Counted from the stretch's first letter, positions 1-10,179 are shown. The stretch is DNA of 64,000 nucleotides from Haloplasma contractile SSD-17B (GCF_000215935.2 NZ_AFNU02000009.1:62001-126000); one strand, 5' to 3'. Translations and numbers: made by a program. Notes: generated from the letters alone by a model not told the origin.

Positions 1-245
1 ACACAAATATAGTCTTTAATAAGTCCTAGTATATGTTCCCCTTCATAGCTACCTTTATATCCTTTAAGTGTGAGTTTTTTCAACGTGTCATGAACTCCAT
101 TTTTACCATAATAACTGATCGTTTTTAAAGTGTTTTTATCAATAATGAAATACTCAAACTCAACACCAATTTTCACATTATTATGTTTTTTTTCATTCTG
201 TCTAAAATAATTTGATATCTCATTAATCTGCTCTGTATAGTTCAT
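1..245 (-). CDS. Glutamate-cysteine ligase-like protein, 5' part
   Basis: The reading frame starts with ATG at 245 and stays open to the left edge, so only about the first 81 residues are present. The translation reads MNYTEQINEISNYF, then KIGVEFEYFIID, a YYG motif and GSYEGEHILGL. GVE(F/L)E near the N-terminus and YEGEH further on resemble the ATP-grasp-like GCS2/glutamate-cysteine ligase family of Bacillota, which joins glutamate and cysteine in the cytosol as the first step to gamma-glutamylcysteine or glutathione. An AAAGGGG Shine-Dalgarno sequence lies 4 bases before the ATG. The catalytic remainder is outside the window, so substrate specificity cannot be judged. Confidence 0.65.
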   Translation of the reverse strand, partial: MNYTEQINEISNYFRQNEKKHNNVKIGVEFEYFIIDKNTLKTISYYGKNGVHDTLKKLTLKGYKGSYEGEHILGLIKDYIC

Positions 246-465
246 AAGGCCCCTTTCTTGACCATATTGTTTAAAATGATCGTTTTACTTATTAAGGTTA
301 TTATTTATTTACAAGAATTACCGAACACTCTAATTATTCCCATAAAATTATAAACGTATTATAACATAGTAAAGTGTATGAAAACAAATAATAGGACTTT
401 TATTAACTAAAAAAAATTGAGTCAATCTTTCATAATCGTGAATAATTATGTACTAATGATACCCT

Positions 466-972
466 TTATTCTTTTGAACTATAAAAAATATGTTCTAACT
501 CAAAAGTTCCTTCGTTAATTGTCATTTTTCCAAATGAAAATTTTTCTTGACGTCTTTTATCAGTTGCAGAACCTGGGTTAAACATAACAATAGTGTCTAC
601 TTTTTTTACAACAGGTATGTGTGAATGACCATATATAATCACATCTACTTGATCAACATCAAACAGTTCTAGTGCCCGTTTCTGAGTTGTTTTCGTTTTA
701 CCATGACCATGTGTGAGTCCAATACGCACACCCTCTATTTCAAAAATCGTCCTTAAAGGCAACTCCTGTCTTAATTGCTCTTCATCGACATTTCCATATA
801 CCGCGTAAACCCCTGCATATTGTTTAAATTTATTATGCATCTCCTTTGTTTGAATATCACCTGCATGAATAATTAAATCCACACCCTCTAGTAGTACTTT
901 TTCTAACTTGGATGGTATGTTTTTAGCCCGTTTTGGCATGTGGGTATCTGCTATGATTAAGAGCGTCTTCAT
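466..972 (-). CDS. YfcE/MJ0936-type metallophosphoesterase
   Basis: Small cytosolic calcineurin-like phosphodiesterase of about 168 residues, the usual size of the YfcE/YsnB family. Metal-binding motifs are in the expected order: ADTH near the N-terminus, HAGD at about 37-40, GNVD at about 61-64, THGH at about 88-91 and GHSH at about 116-119. Such enzymes hydrolyse phosphodiesters with two metal ions; the physiological substrate is unknown. The start is ambiguous: ATG at 972 lies 10 bases after AAAGGA, and an in-frame TTG at 975 is spaced 7. I use the ATG. It ends with TAA and no clear terminator follows. No functional link to its neighbours is visible. Confidence 0.85.
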   Translation of the reverse strand: MKTLLIIADTHMPKRAKNIPSKLEKVLLEGVDLIIHAGDIQTKEMHNKFKQYAGVYAVYGNVDEEQLRQELPLRTIFEIEGVRIGLTHGHGKTKTTQKRALELFDVDQVDVIIYGHSHIPVVKKVDTIVMFNPGSATDKRRQEKFSFGKMTINEGTFELEHIFYSSKE

Positions 973-995
973 CAAATGACATTCCTTTCTTTATA

Positions 996-1025
996 GGTAG
1001 TGATTGGTAGTGATTGGTAGTGATT
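996..1025. repeat. Three tandem copies of a 10-bp unit
   Basis: The unit GGTAGTGATT occurs three times head to tail, just upstream of the phosphodiesterase start. It does not form a hairpin by itself. It could be a slippage-prone microrepeat or a clustered protein-binding site; nothing else in the window repeats it in tandem. Confidence 0.9.
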
Positions 1026-1170
1026 CAAATGTCTATTAGTTTTGTCTAAATTAGTTTATGTTAAATTAAACTATTCAATGATAAATTAATAAATCATTGA
1101 TAAAGAATTTGGCAATATATTGATCTTATTAAATCTTATTAAATATAGTAGTAGTAAAGCAAGTAAAAAG

Positions 1171-1213
1171 AAAAGACTAACCAAACGGAACTCCGAAATG
1201 TGGTTAGTCTTTT
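1171..1213 (-). terminator. Rho-independent terminator of the small membrane protein gene
   Basis: A 13-bp perfect inverted repeat (AAAAGACTAACCA and its complement) flanks a 17-base loop. On the minus strand it is followed by a T-rich run. It lies just downstream of the gene ending at 1225. Confidence 0.8.
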
Positions 1214-1224
1214 GTATTCTATGT

Positions 1225-1500
1225 CTAATTTCGTTTTCGGTTTACAGCCTTTGTTCCTCCAACTCCACCACTTGTAATTCCGATGAAGAATCCTAAATCA
1301 AAAAGCCAGCCCGAAATTCCAGAAAAGGAGTTATAATAAAAGTTAACTTTTCCAAATATTAATTGGAGAAACAAAGTAAATGGTGCAACTAGTCCATGGA
1401 ACCATCCATAGTAAAATCCTTTAGCTATATCCCAGTATAAAATGCTGAGAATGACTATTGCAACTGCTAATAGAAAACCAAAACAACCTAGTTTTTTCAT
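1225..1500 (-). CDS. Small conserved membrane protein
   Basis: A protein of 91 residues with a hydrophobic N-terminal segment at about 5-25, an amphipathic middle with YGWFHG, a second hydrophobic stretch at about 36-50 and a C-terminal segment with WLFDLGFFIGI. The pattern resembles a small, widely scattered uncharacterised inner-membrane family (from memory, members share WFHG and NxGFxxG-type motifs), but I cannot name it. The start is well supported: AAGAGGTGATTAA precedes the ATG at 1500. It is a single gene ending in a strong terminator. The function is unknown. Confidence 0.7.
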   Translation of the reverse strand: MKKLGCFGFLLAVAIVILSILYWDIAKGFYYGWFHGLVAPFTLFLQLIFGKVNFYYNSFSGISGWLFDLGFFIGITSGGVGGTKAVNRKRN

Positions 1501-1565
1501 TTAATCACCTCTTAATTATTTTATTTAGAATAAGACAATTGCTATTCTTTTGTCCTTTTATTTAT

Positions 1566-3035
1566 TTAAAATTGTGGTGCTCTACGACATTTAGTCGCTT
1601 GTTCAAATGTATAAGCAACATAAATTAATAGGGGTTCGCTGTATGCTGAACCAGTAAACGTAATTCCCACTGGTTCCCCTGCTTTTGTATACCCACATGG
1701 TACGGTAATTGAAGGATATCCTGCTTTTGCAGGGAGCATGGCACCATAATTGTTTGGAGAGACTATTATGTCTAAGTTTTCATCTTTAAACAATTGGTCG
1801 ATACCAGCAGCCTTAGAGAAATAAATGTCTTGTTCTAATGAGTTTAAGTATTCAGAGTCTGTTAATCGTCCACTTGTCTTTTCTGAATCAATTAATAATG
1901 ATTGTCCATACTTTAAGGTCCGGTCTTCATGCATCCAGTTAAAATCAATTACATCTTTTAAAGTACGCACCTCAACTTGAGAATCTAAATTTGATAGATA
2001 TGCATTTAAGTTCGTTTTAAATTCATATAACATAACGTTAATATCCCATTTCTCACCCATGCTAGGAACCTTAACATCATGTTTTATCTGTACACCTGTT
2101 TCTTTAAGTGACTCAATAGCATTTTTAATAATCGTTTGTTTTTCTTCATCCAAGTATTCAATTATTTTGTCCTGAATTCCAATGTTGATTTCATTTAGTC
2201 TGACCCAACCTCCATTTATACAATCCGTATAATCAATATCGTGATCAACACAAGAGAGTGTAATTGGATCCTTTTCATCTGCACTAGACAATACATTTAG
2301 TAGTAATGCAGCATCTTTAACTGTTCTAGCCATCGGTCCTGCAGTGTCTTGAGAATGGGATATTGGAATAATACCTGTACGACTAACTAAACCAACAGTT
2401 GGCTTAATTCCTACTAATGAATTTTGACTCGATGGGCTTAATATTGACCCCGATGTTTCAGTACCAATCCCAATTGTCGCAAGATTCGCTGCAATGGCAG
2501 CACCTGTTCCTGCACTCGATCCGCCAACATCAAACGTTCCTGGACCATATGGATTTAGTACCTGTCCCCCTCGAGAACTATATCCATTCTTCATTCCTAC
2601 TGTCATGAAGTTTGCCCACTCTGTAAGATTTGTTTTTCCAAGTATTATTGCTCCTGCTTCCCTTAACTGCTTTACAATATGAGCATCTTTAGGCGCGATT
2701 GATTCTTTGAGTGCTAAAGATCCTGCTGATGTATGCATCTTATCATGTGTATCAATATTATCTTTGATAACCACTGGTATTCCATGGAGTGGTCCACGGA
2801 CACCTTTTAGTTCACGTTCTTGATCGAGTCTTCGTGCAATATGAAGTGCCTCAGGGTTTACCTCTAATATTGAGTTCAGTTTTGGTCCACTTTGATCAAT
2901 CTTCGCAATACGATGTAGATACATTCTTACAAGTTCACTTGAAGTTAAGTCACCACTTGTTAACTTAGCTTGTATTTCGTCTACTGTAGCTTCAATCAAC
3001 CAAGATTCAAGTACTATTAATTTTGGATCATTCAT
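1566..3035 (-). CDS. Amidase (amidase-signature family)
   Basis: A 489-residue member of the amidase-signature family (GatA/peptide amidase/fatty-acid amide hydrolase fold), cytosolic, hydrolysing an unidentified amide. The Ser-cisSer-Lys triad is visible: Lys91 in PVVIKDN, Ser173 in GGSSAG (171-176) and Ser197 in GTETSGS. The family's glycine/serine-rich signature fills 165-205. Length is typical of stand-alone amidases. No gatC or gatB is nearby, so a role in tRNA-dependent amidation is unlikely. The start ATG at 3035 is preceded by GGGGAGAGATAAAGT. It is monocistronic between a terminator-like hairpin at 3117 and the gene at 1500. Confidence 0.88.
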   Translation of the reverse strand: MNDPKLIVLESWLIEATVDEIQAKLTSGDLTSSELVRMYLHRIAKIDQSGPKLNSILEVNPEALHIARRLDQERELKGVRGPLHGIPVVIKDNIDTHDKMHTSAGSLALKESIAPKDAHIVKQLREAGAIILGKTNLTEWANFMTVGMKNGYSSRGGQVLNPYGPGTFDVGGSSAGTGAAIAANLATIGIGTETSGSILSPSSQNSLVGIKPTVGLVSRTGIIPISHSQDTAGPMARTVKDAALLLNVLSSADEKDPITLSCVDHDIDYTDCINGGWVRLNEINIGIQDKIIEYLDEEKQTIIKNAIESLKETGVQIKHDVKVPSMGEKWDINVMLYEFKTNLNAYLSNLDSQVEVRTLKDVIDFNWMHEDRTLKYGQSLLIDSEKTSGRLTDSEYLNSLEQDIYFSKAAGIDQLFKDENLDIIVSPNNYGAMLPAKAGYPSITVPCGYTKAGEPVGITFTGSAYSEPLLIYVAYTFEQATKCRRAPQF

Positions 3036-3116
3036 ACTTTATCTCTCCCCATCTAAATTGTTACTATATATTTTAATTATTATATCATTTAATTCTATTA
3101 TTTGCCAGTCTTATGA

Positions 3117-3150
3117 AATTAAAACAAGGCACCGTAGAAGGACACCTTGT
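3117..3150 (-). terminator. Terminator of the glycerol-3-phosphate oxidation operon
   Basis: ACAAGG and CCTTGT arms at 3124-3129 and 3145-3150 enclose a partly paired loop and are followed on the minus strand by TTTTAATTT. It sits directly after the DUF1667 gene (stop at 3172). Confidence 0.6.
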
Positions 3151-3171
3151 CTTAGTATATCTATATTCATG

Positions 3172-3531
3172 TTACATGCTTCTCGATGCAATTATATTCA
3201 CATCTGAATTAAGTATGTTTTTAATAACAATATCACCATATTTTACGGGTGCTTCTACTGTTACCTTGTTTAACTCTTCCATGACTTTGAATATGTCACC
3301 TTTTACTATTTCTTTATCTGTGATTACAGGCAAGCGTTTGTACACTGCACCATTAATACGTACAGTTGATGTTACTTGTCTCGTTGGGTTTAAAATTTCA
3401 TTAATACCATAATTGATTCCACGTTTACAAAAGTTTCCACTAACCGCTAAATCATCCTGTTCGTTTTCTTTAGTAACGGTTAATTTGCATCCTCTAGGAC
3501 AAACAATACACGTCAATTCTTTTTTAAACAT
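3172..3531 (-). CDS. DUF1667 protein of the GlpA-type oxidoreductase operon
   Basis: A protein of 119 residues that begins MFKKELTCIVCPRGC, a Cys-X2-Cys-X3-Cys cluster at 8, 11 and 15, with a further Cys in NFCKRG at about 42. This is the DUF1667 pattern: a small, probably metal- or Fe-S-binding protein found as the third gene after two flavoproteins of anaerobic glycerol-3-phosphate oxidation. ATG at 3531 is chosen because GGAGG lies 8 bases upstream; a further in-frame upstream start has no such site. The start overlaps the stop of the preceding gene by 8 bases (ATGTTTAA), indicating translational coupling. Its exact role, probably electron transfer or assembly, is inferred from context. 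Confidence 0.85.
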   Translation of the reverse strand: MFKKELTCIVCPRGCKLTVTKENEQDDLAVSGNFCKRGINYGINEILNPTRQVTSTVRINGAVYKRLPVITDKEIVKGDIFKVMEELNKVTVEAPVKYGDIVIKNILNSDVNIIASRSM

Positions 3532-4789
3532 GCTTCTCGCCTCCATCAATTTCAATCGTTAATTCAGAATGGTCATGTGACAATATCGATTTATCTATTT
3601 CAATACTTTCCATTTCGGCTGGTAATAGGTGACTTTTTTTCATCTCACGGATCGTATGTTCGCCTTGTTTTACAATTAATTTCGCACGTTCAAATGGTTT
3701 TGTTACCCTGAACTTTAGTTCAATTTTTTCATCCTGATTTAGATGTATACTATTAGGAATAATATATCGAACATTATTTTTTGGCTTAACGGTAATTGTC
3801 TCAGACTGTTGTTCTTTCTTTGTTACATATAAAGCCGCATTCTTTCCTGCTTCAAATCCTTCTTGTGATACAAAGTCTACAAGGTCATGTACATGGAGAG
3901 AATTCCCACAGGCAAAGACACCTGGAATATTTGTTTGGTAATGATCATCCACATAAGCTCCGTTTGTAATAGGATTAACCTCTACGTTTAATTCATTCAG
4001 GAGATGATTTTCTGGAATCAATCCAACAGATAGCAATAATGTATCTACATCAAATGTTTTATCAGATCCCTCAATCACATTGAATTTATCATCCACTTCT
4101 GAAATACTAATTCTTTCTAGACGATCGTTTCCTTCTACTTTTGTAACGGTGTGGCTTAAATATAACGGAATATCATAATCATGAAGACATTGGACGATAT
4201 TACGGTTTAACCCATTTGAATAAGGCATTAATTCAGCGACTCCCACTACAGTTGCTCCTTCTAACGTCATTCGTCTCGCCATAATTAAACCAATATCACC
4301 TGAACCAAGAATAAATACTCGTTTACCAACTAAATATCCATCAATATTTAAATAACGTTGTGCAGTTCCTGCAGTCATAATTCCAGATAAACGTTTACCA
4401 GGTATTTCAATTTGATGTCTTGAGCGTTCACGGCATCCGATTGCGACAATTATAGAAGTTGCATCGATGACTTGATACCCATCGACTTCATTCATAAAAT
4501 GCACCTTTTTATCATGAGTAATTTTTGTAACCGTCGTCTCAAGTTTGACATCTACATTTGTATCTAATAATTCATTTTTTACTTTTTCAGCATAGGCAGG
4601 ACCCGTCAGTTCCTCTTTAAAGTGATGTAAACCAAAACCATTGTGAATACATTGCTGGAGAATACCTCCCAATTCAACATCTCGTTCAACTAACAGTACT
4701 CGCTTTGCATTGTTTTTAATTGCTCCTAATGCTGCAGACATCCCTGCTGCACCGCCTCCGATTACACAAACATCATATTGATTACTCAT
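3524..4789 (-). CDS. NAD(P)/FAD-dependent oxidoreductase of the glp operon
   Basis: A pyridine-nucleotide-disulphide-type flavoprotein of about 421 residues. An N-terminal FAD motif GGGAAGMSAA, a second Rossmann motif GSGDIGLIMARR in the middle (NAD(P)-binding) and GVFACGN near 310 (second FAD site) are visible. It lies between a GlpA-like dehydrogenase and DUF1667. In known clusters of this composition it is thought to pass electrons from the dehydrogenase. The start is ATG at 4789, 8 bases after GGAGG; the longer frame to 4822 has no ribosome-binding site. It overlaps the upstream gene by 8 bases (ATGAGTAA), the same coupling as with the next gene. The final electron acceptor is not evident. 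Confidence 0.88.
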   Translation of the reverse strand: MSNQYDVCVIGGGAAGMSAALGAIKNNAKRVLLVERDVELGGILQQCIHNGFGLHHFKEELTGPAYAEKVKNELLDTNVDVKLETTVTKITHDKKVHFMNEVDGYQVIDATSIIVAIGCRERSRHQIEIPGKRLSGIMTAGTAQRYLNIDGYLVGKRVFILGSGDIGLIMARRMTLEGATVVGVAELMPYSNGLNRNIVQCLHDYDIPLYLSHTVTKVEGNDRLERISISEVDDKFNVIEGSDKTFDVDTLLLSVGLIPENHLLNELNVEVNPITNGAYVDDHYQTNIPGVFACGNSLHVHDLVDFVSQEGFEAGKNAALYVTKKEQQSETITVKPKNNVRYIIPNSIHLNQDEKIELKFRVTKPFERAKLIVKQGEHTIREMKKSHLLPAEMESIEIDKSILSHDHSELTIEIDGGEKHV

Positions 4790-6233
4790 TATGAACACCT
4801 CCACTTGATTTTGTGTCTTCAACTAAAATGTTAGAACCCTTTTTATCTAATAAGATTTCTTTTCGATCTTTCTTTAATTGTTGAGATAGGATTTCAACAA
4901 TTAATGGCTGACAGAAACCACCTTGACATCGTCCTGCACCTGGTCTTACTCTTCTTTTAATTCCATCTACTGTTGTTGCCCCTAGTGGACTATTAATTGC
5001 ATCAATAATTTCACCTTCTGTTATTGCTTCACATCTACAAATAATCTTACCGTATTTAGGGTTTTCCCTTATTAACTCATTCGCTTCATCTTTTGTTTTT
5101 TCACTTATTCGCTTGTAATCTTGATGGTACTCTTGATAATTTGTTTTCTCCTCAAACACTTCTTTTTTTAACATTAAATCAACAACCATTTGTGCAACTG
5201 CCGGAGCAGAGGCAAGTCCTGGTGATTCTATTCCAGCTACTTGAATAAAATTCTCACTATCTTTTAACTCTTCTATAATAAAATCTTGGCGATTTGTTTT
5301 TGGTCTAATACCAGAAAACGTTCGTATAATACCTTTTTTTGGAGTATTATTCATCATCAAATTGATATGTTCTCTAATATACTTTAACCCATCTTTTGTA
5401 GTGACTGTATCATCTTTGTCATCTGCTAATTCACTTGTTGGACCCAATAGTATATTTCCATGAACAGTTGGAACTACAAGTACCCCTTTTCCCTTCTTAG
5501 AAGGAACTGGGTAGATGACACTGTTTACATAGTCATCATAACCTCGATCTAGAACATAATATTGACCTCTCGTAGGTTTTGTAGTAAATCCTGGTTCAGG
5601 TGTTACCATGCGTGAAATTTCTTCTGCGAATAAACCTGCTGCATTAATGACATATTTTGAATTAAAGGTCATAGTGTGTGTCTTAATCTCAAAACCACTT
5701 TTAGTGTTTTTAATATCAATTACTTCTTGATTTGTTTTGACGTGAACCCCATTATGAATTGCATTTTCAAGAAGCGCATAAACCATATCCCATGGAGCGA
5801 TTATTCCCGTTGTAGGTGCATATAGTCCTAATAATACAGTATCCTTTATGTTCGGTTCTTCCTTTAACAATTCATCTTTATCTTTTAACTCAACTTCAAC
5901 TCCATTTTGCTTCCCTTGTTCATATAAACGATGTAGTGTCTCGACCTCTTCGTCTGAATATGCTAGTGTATAGGATCCAATTCTCTTGAAATCAACATTC
6001 AAATCTTCTGTGATTGATTCATACATTCTATTTCCCTGCACATTTAACTGTGCTTTTAATGTACCTGGTTCAGGATCATACCCTGAATGAATAATTGCAC
6101 TGTTTGCTTTTGTTACCCCATTACTAACCTCTGGGTCTTTTTCTAAAACTAATACGTTCAGTTGATATTTAGAAAGATTATGCGCTATAAATGCTCCTGT
6201 TATACCTGACCCTATTATGACAACATCATACAT
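4782..6233 (-). CDS. GlpA-like FAD-dependent glycerol-3-phosphate dehydrogenase with BFD-type [2Fe-2S] domain
   Basis: About 483 residues. The N-terminus MYDVVIIGSGITGAF is a DAO-family FAD site; the body matches GlpA/LhgO-type dehydrogenases. The C-terminal portion has CRCEAIT and, about 33 residues on, GRCQGGFCQP, the four cysteines of a BFD-like [2Fe-2S] domain. It probably oxidises sn-glycerol-3-phosphate to dihydroxyacetone phosphate, completing the GlpF-GlpK route encoded next door. ATG at 6233 is chosen because the upstream in-frame ATG at 6242 lies inside the AAAGGATG ribosome-binding site. First gene of a three-gene coupled operon with a GlpP-type leader. Confidence 0.87.
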   Translation of the reverse strand: MYDVVIIGSGITGAFIAHNLSKYQLNVLVLEKDPEVSNGVTKANSAIIHSGYDPEPGTLKAQLNVQGNRMYESITEDLNVDFKRIGSYTLAYSDEEVETLHRLYEQGKQNGVEVELKDKDELLKEEPNIKDTVLLGLYAPTTGIIAPWDMVYALLENAIHNGVHVKTNQEVIDIKNTKSGFEIKTHTMTFNSKYVINAAGLFAEEISRMVTPEPGFTTKPTRGQYYVLDRGYDDYVNSVIYPVPSKKGKGVLVVPTVHGNILLGPTSELADDKDDTVTTKDGLKYIREHINLMMNNTPKKGIIRTFSGIRPKTNRQDFIIEELKDSENFIQVAGIESPGLASAPAVAQMVVDLMLKKEVFEEKTNYQEYHQDYKRISEKTKDEANELIRENPKYGKIICRCEAITEGEIIDAINSPLGATTVDGIKRRVRPGAGRCQGGFCQPLIVEILSQQLKKDRKEILLDKKGSNILVEDTKSSGGVHNE

Positions 6234-6270
6234 ATTTATCATCCTTTCGTTTGAATAAGGTAAAGAAAAA

Positions 6271-6336
6271 GAGCCAAAAAGACCTTTTATAGGTCTTTTT
6301 GGCTCTTCTCTAATTCTCTCGCCTTATTATTAACTT
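6271..6336 (-). promoter_or_regulatory. GlpP-type antiterminator leader of the glycerol-3-phosphate oxidation operon
   Basis: On the minus strand the transcript would start with AAGTTAATAAT, then GGCGAGAGAATTAGAGAAGA, then a 14-bp hairpin (6271-6284 with 6292-6305, 7-base loop) followed by TTTTTCTTT. The first part is nearly identical to the leader of glpFK at 9366-9400. GlpP-family proteins are known to bind such leaders when glycerol-3-phosphate is present and prevent termination; the binding here is inferred from the paired conservation and from glpP lying between the two targets. Confidence 0.75.
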
Positions 6337-6344
6337 GTAATATT

Positions 6345-6350
6345 ATTATA
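6345..6350 (-). promoter_or_regulatory. -10 box of the glycerol-3-phosphate oxidation operon
   Basis: TATAAT on the minus strand, about 14 bases before the conserved AAGTTAATAAT leader start. No good -35 hexamer is visible 16-18 bases upstream, so the promoter may need help or use a weak -35. Confidence 0.5.
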
Positions 6351-6382
6351 ACATACTATTCAAAAAAAATGTGACACTATTT

Positions 6383-6934
6383 TTATTTTTTAGCTAAATT
6401 TAATAACTCTTTTTTTGAAGTCGTAATTGACGTTGCACCACTTTTAATCGCCTGTTTATACTCATCAGCAGTTTCAATTAGACCTCCTGCAATAACTTCT
6501 ACATTTAAATTTTCTTTAATTCGAGTAATCATTTTGAATAAACAACCCGGTAATAATTCTATATAATCTGGTTTTGACGCTTTTATTAATTTTAAACTTT
6601 TATTATAGGATTGCGTATCAATGATAAAAATACGTTGAATAGCAATCTTATTCATTTTCTTAACCTTATCAATGACTGAACTTTTTACAGAAATAATCCC
6701 ATCTACATCATAATCATTTACTAAAAAATCGACAGCTGAATCATCACTTTTAAGTCCTTTTATCAAATCTAGATGAATAATAATTTTTTTTCCATTGTTT
6801 TTGATCAGTTTACAACAGTGTTTTAATTGAGATATATGTATATCCATTAGTATAATGTAATCATCTTTATATTGGTCAATACGTTCGCAGTCTCTGATTC
6901 CTTTTAATACCGGTATTAACGTCTGTCTAATCAT
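6383..6934 (-). CDS. glpP: GlpP, glycerol uptake operon antiterminator
   Basis: A protein of 183 residues matching the GlpP family throughout: MIRQTLIPVLKGIRD at the N-terminus, ILMDIHISQL, IHLDLIKGL, YDVDGIISVK, PDYIELLPG and a VIAGGLIET phosphate-loop-like motif in the C-terminal half of a TIM-barrel-like fold. GlpP is a cytosolic mRNA-binding protein that, with glycerol-3-phosphate, prevents termination in glp leaders. Its two probable targets lie on either side. AAAGGAGTGACATC precedes the ATG. It is transcribed in the same direction as glpFK upstream and the dehydrogenase operon downstream, but a separate promoter for the latter is present. Confidence 0.93.
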   Translation of the reverse strand: MIRQTLIPVLKGIRDCERIDQYKDDYIILMDIHISQLKHCCKLIKNNGKKIIIHLDLIKGLKSDDSAVDFLVNDYDVDGIISVKSSVIDKVKKMNKIAIQRIFIIDTQSYNKSLKLIKASKPDYIELLPGCLFKMITRIKENLNVEVIAGGLIETADEYKQAIKSGATSITTSKKELLNLAKK

Positions 6935-6960
6935 GATGTCACTCCTTTTGCATAAGTAAC

Positions 6961-6986
6961 ATTGGGGTTAAAAAGATAACCCCAAT
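6961..6986 (-). terminator. Hairpin between glpK and glpP
   Basis: ATTGGGGTTA pairs with TAACCCCAAT around a short A-rich loop. On the minus strand it is not followed by a good T run, so it may be a weak terminator or an RNA-processing or stability hairpin that sets glpP below glpFK. Confidence 0.5.
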
Positions 6987-7005
6987 GGACTTTTTTCATA
7001 TTTGT

Positions 7006-8502
<1,497 letters not shown>

Positions 8503-8560
8503 TCACCTCTTTTTACTTTATTTTATCACATATAAGCAATTTGTTAATAATTTTTTTTAA

Positions 8561-9265
8561 TTAAGCAAAGAAAACTAAATAAAATGCTGCTGCTAAGGCC
8601 CCACCAATAATTGGCCCCACTACAGGAATCCATGCATATTTCCAATTAGAACCACCCTTATTCGGAACAGGAAGGAAGAAATGTGCAAGTCTAGGACCTA
8701 AATCACGTGCAGGGTTAATTGCATAACCTGTTGTTCCTCCTAAACTCATTCCAATTGAAACAACGAGGAACCCGACTGCTATAGCACCCAGTCCTGGCGA
8801 CGTTTCTTGTAGACCCATAACTAGGATGACTAAAACTAAGATAAATGTTCCGATTATTTCACTAAATAAATTAAAGAACGTTGATGAAATCGCAGGACCT
8901 GTAGAATAAACACCTAGAACTGTCCCTTCATCCTCTGTTGCTTGAAAGTGTTGATAATAATAAACAGTTACGATCGCAGCACCAACAAATCCACCAATCA
9001 TTTGCGCTGTTATATATAATAAAACTTTGCTCCAAGCAAATTTATTAGCTACAGCTAATCCTATTGTAACTGCTGGATTAATGTGAGCTCCAGAAATATG
9101 ACCCGACAGATAAACTGCCATTGCTACTGCAAATCCCCAACCAAATGTTATAACAATCCAACCAGATCCATTCGCATGACTCTTTTTTAAAGCAACTCCA
9201 GCACAAACTCCTCCACCAAGTAGAGTAAGTAATGCTGTACCAATTAGTTCAGCAAAAAACTCCAT
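8561..9265 (-). CDS. glpF: Glycerol facilitator (aquaporin family)
   Basis: About 234 residues with six hydrophobic segments and both pore motifs: HINPAVT in the first half and INPARD in the second, whose Arg belongs to the selectivity filter. The neighbouring glpK makes glycerol the likely solute. Start: ATG at 9265 with GGAGG 8 bases upstream; the ATG at 9280 overlaps that ribosome-binding site. First gene of the glpFK transcript. Confidence 0.95.
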   Translation of the reverse strand: MEFFAELIGTALLTLLGGGVCAGVALKKSHANGSGWIVITFGWGFAVAMAVYLSGHISGAHINPAVTIGLAVANKFAWSKVLLYITAQMIGGFVGAAIVTVYYYQHFQATEDEGTVLGVYSTGPAISSTFFNLFSEIIGTFILVLVILVMGLQETSPGLGAIAVGFLVVSIGMSLGGTTGYAINPARDLGPRLAHFFLPVPNKGGSNWKYAWIPVVGPIIGGALAAAFYLVFFA

Positions 9266-9313
9266 AAGTTTTCCCTCCATATTTTTAGTTGAAAAGTTAA
9301 TACTGGTTGGGCC

Positions 9314-9400
9314 CTAAAAAGAAAAAAGAAAAGCCAAAACTGTCCCTAGAACGCGGACCTGTTTCGGCTTTTCTCTTATTCTCTCACCAATTATTAACTT
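9314..9400 (-). promoter_or_regulatory. GlpP-type antiterminator leader of glpFK
   Basis: The minus strand reads AAGTTAATAATTGG, TGAGAGAATAAGAGAAAAGCC, then a long imperfect hairpin (about 9329-9372; AAAGCC/GGCTTT at the base, GTCC/GGAC near the loop) and a T-rich run (TTTTTTCTTTTT). The 35-base segment at 9366-9400 matches the leader at 6301-6336, which supports a shared regulator, most simply GlpP. Confidence 0.78.
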
Positions 9401-9409
9401 TATAACTAG

Positions 9410-9438
9410 ATTATAGCACACTTAAAAAACGCTTACAA
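9410..9438 (-). promoter_or_regulatory. glpFK promoter with possible CcpA (cre) site
   Basis: TTGTAA (9433-9438) and TATAAT (9410-9415) are 17 bases apart on the minus strand. TGTAAGCGTTTTTT at 9424-9437 matches 12 of 14 positions of the cre consensus TGWAANCGNTNWCA and covers the -35 box, which would allow catabolite repression. The cre call is inference; the promoter is a good match. Confidence 0.65.
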
Positions 9439-9603
9439 CTGTTTTTTACTAAAGTGAAATTAATCACATATTTTGTGCATACGGTTTATTAATGTTGCAG
9501 GTAATATGAACAGTTAATGATGCTAAATTTGACGTACCTAAAAAAAGCATTAAACCAACAGAAGTAACACATATTGGTATAAAATGTAATAAGTTAATAT
9601 AGT

Positions 9604-10170
9604 TTAATTTGAAGAACTGGTTTCCTTTTGTTTGGTTGACCGAATTAATGTTACAATCAAATAAATAATTCCAGCATTCAATGCTAGTAAAGCCACCATC
9701 TTAATGTCTTTTAATATTCCTATTATATAACCGACATATGGAACTGTTAGGATCACTTCACCAGAAATGTCTTCATAAGTCAGTGCTATTTGGTTTCCAT
9801 ATTCATCTGTCCATTCATCATAATCACCTTGTTCTCTCAAAGCACCTTGCGTATAATAAATTTTTGTCCCATCTAGTTTTTTCTCGATATCTCCTAAATA
9901 ATGTGTTACCACACCTTTATCTCCTAGTTCAGGAAGATATACCTCAAAAGTAATGACATCTCTAACCTCTAACTCATCTTCATCCACGTCTTTTATTACA
10001 ATCAGATCATTTACGTTAATATCCGGTTCCATACTGTTAGAGACAACGACATAAGTCTTAAAACCAAAATAATCTAACGTCTTTGTTGGAAGAAACAGTT
10101 CAACTAAAATATAGGATGAAATTACAATCACTACTACATAAAATAGAACACTTATTATCTTTTCTCTCAT
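9604..10170 (-). CDS. SipW-like (ER/archaeal-type) signal peptidase I
   Basis: A 188-residue membrane protein with one N-terminal helix (about 6-27) and one C-terminal helix (about 155-178). The catalytic Ser lies in VVSNSMEPDI (about residue 46) and the general base is a His in VVTHYL instead of the Lys of ordinary bacterial type I peptidases, which defines the SipW/ER class. It would cut signal peptides on the outer face of the membrane. The secreted AYW-motif proteins upstream are the likely substrates. Start ATG at 10170 with GAGG 7 bases upstream, 9 bases after the previous gene. One of two such enzymes in the cluster. Confidence 0.88.
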   Translation of the reverse strand: MREKIISVLFYVVVIVISSYILVELFLPTKTLDYFGFKTYVVVSNSMEPDINVNDLIVIKDVDEDELEVRDVITFEVYLPELGDKGVVTHYLGDIEKKLDGTKIYYTQGALREQGDYDEWTDEYGNQIALTYEDISGEVILTVPYVGYIIGILKDIKMVALLALNAGIIYLIVTLIRSTKQKETSSSN

Positions 10171-10179
10171 AAGACTACC

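Noticed and set aside
3113-3412. Plus-strand open frames over the DUF1667, amidase, aroC and repeat-protein genes.
   Set aside because: They are antisense shadows of well-supported minus-strand genes, without ribosome-binding sites or family motifs.
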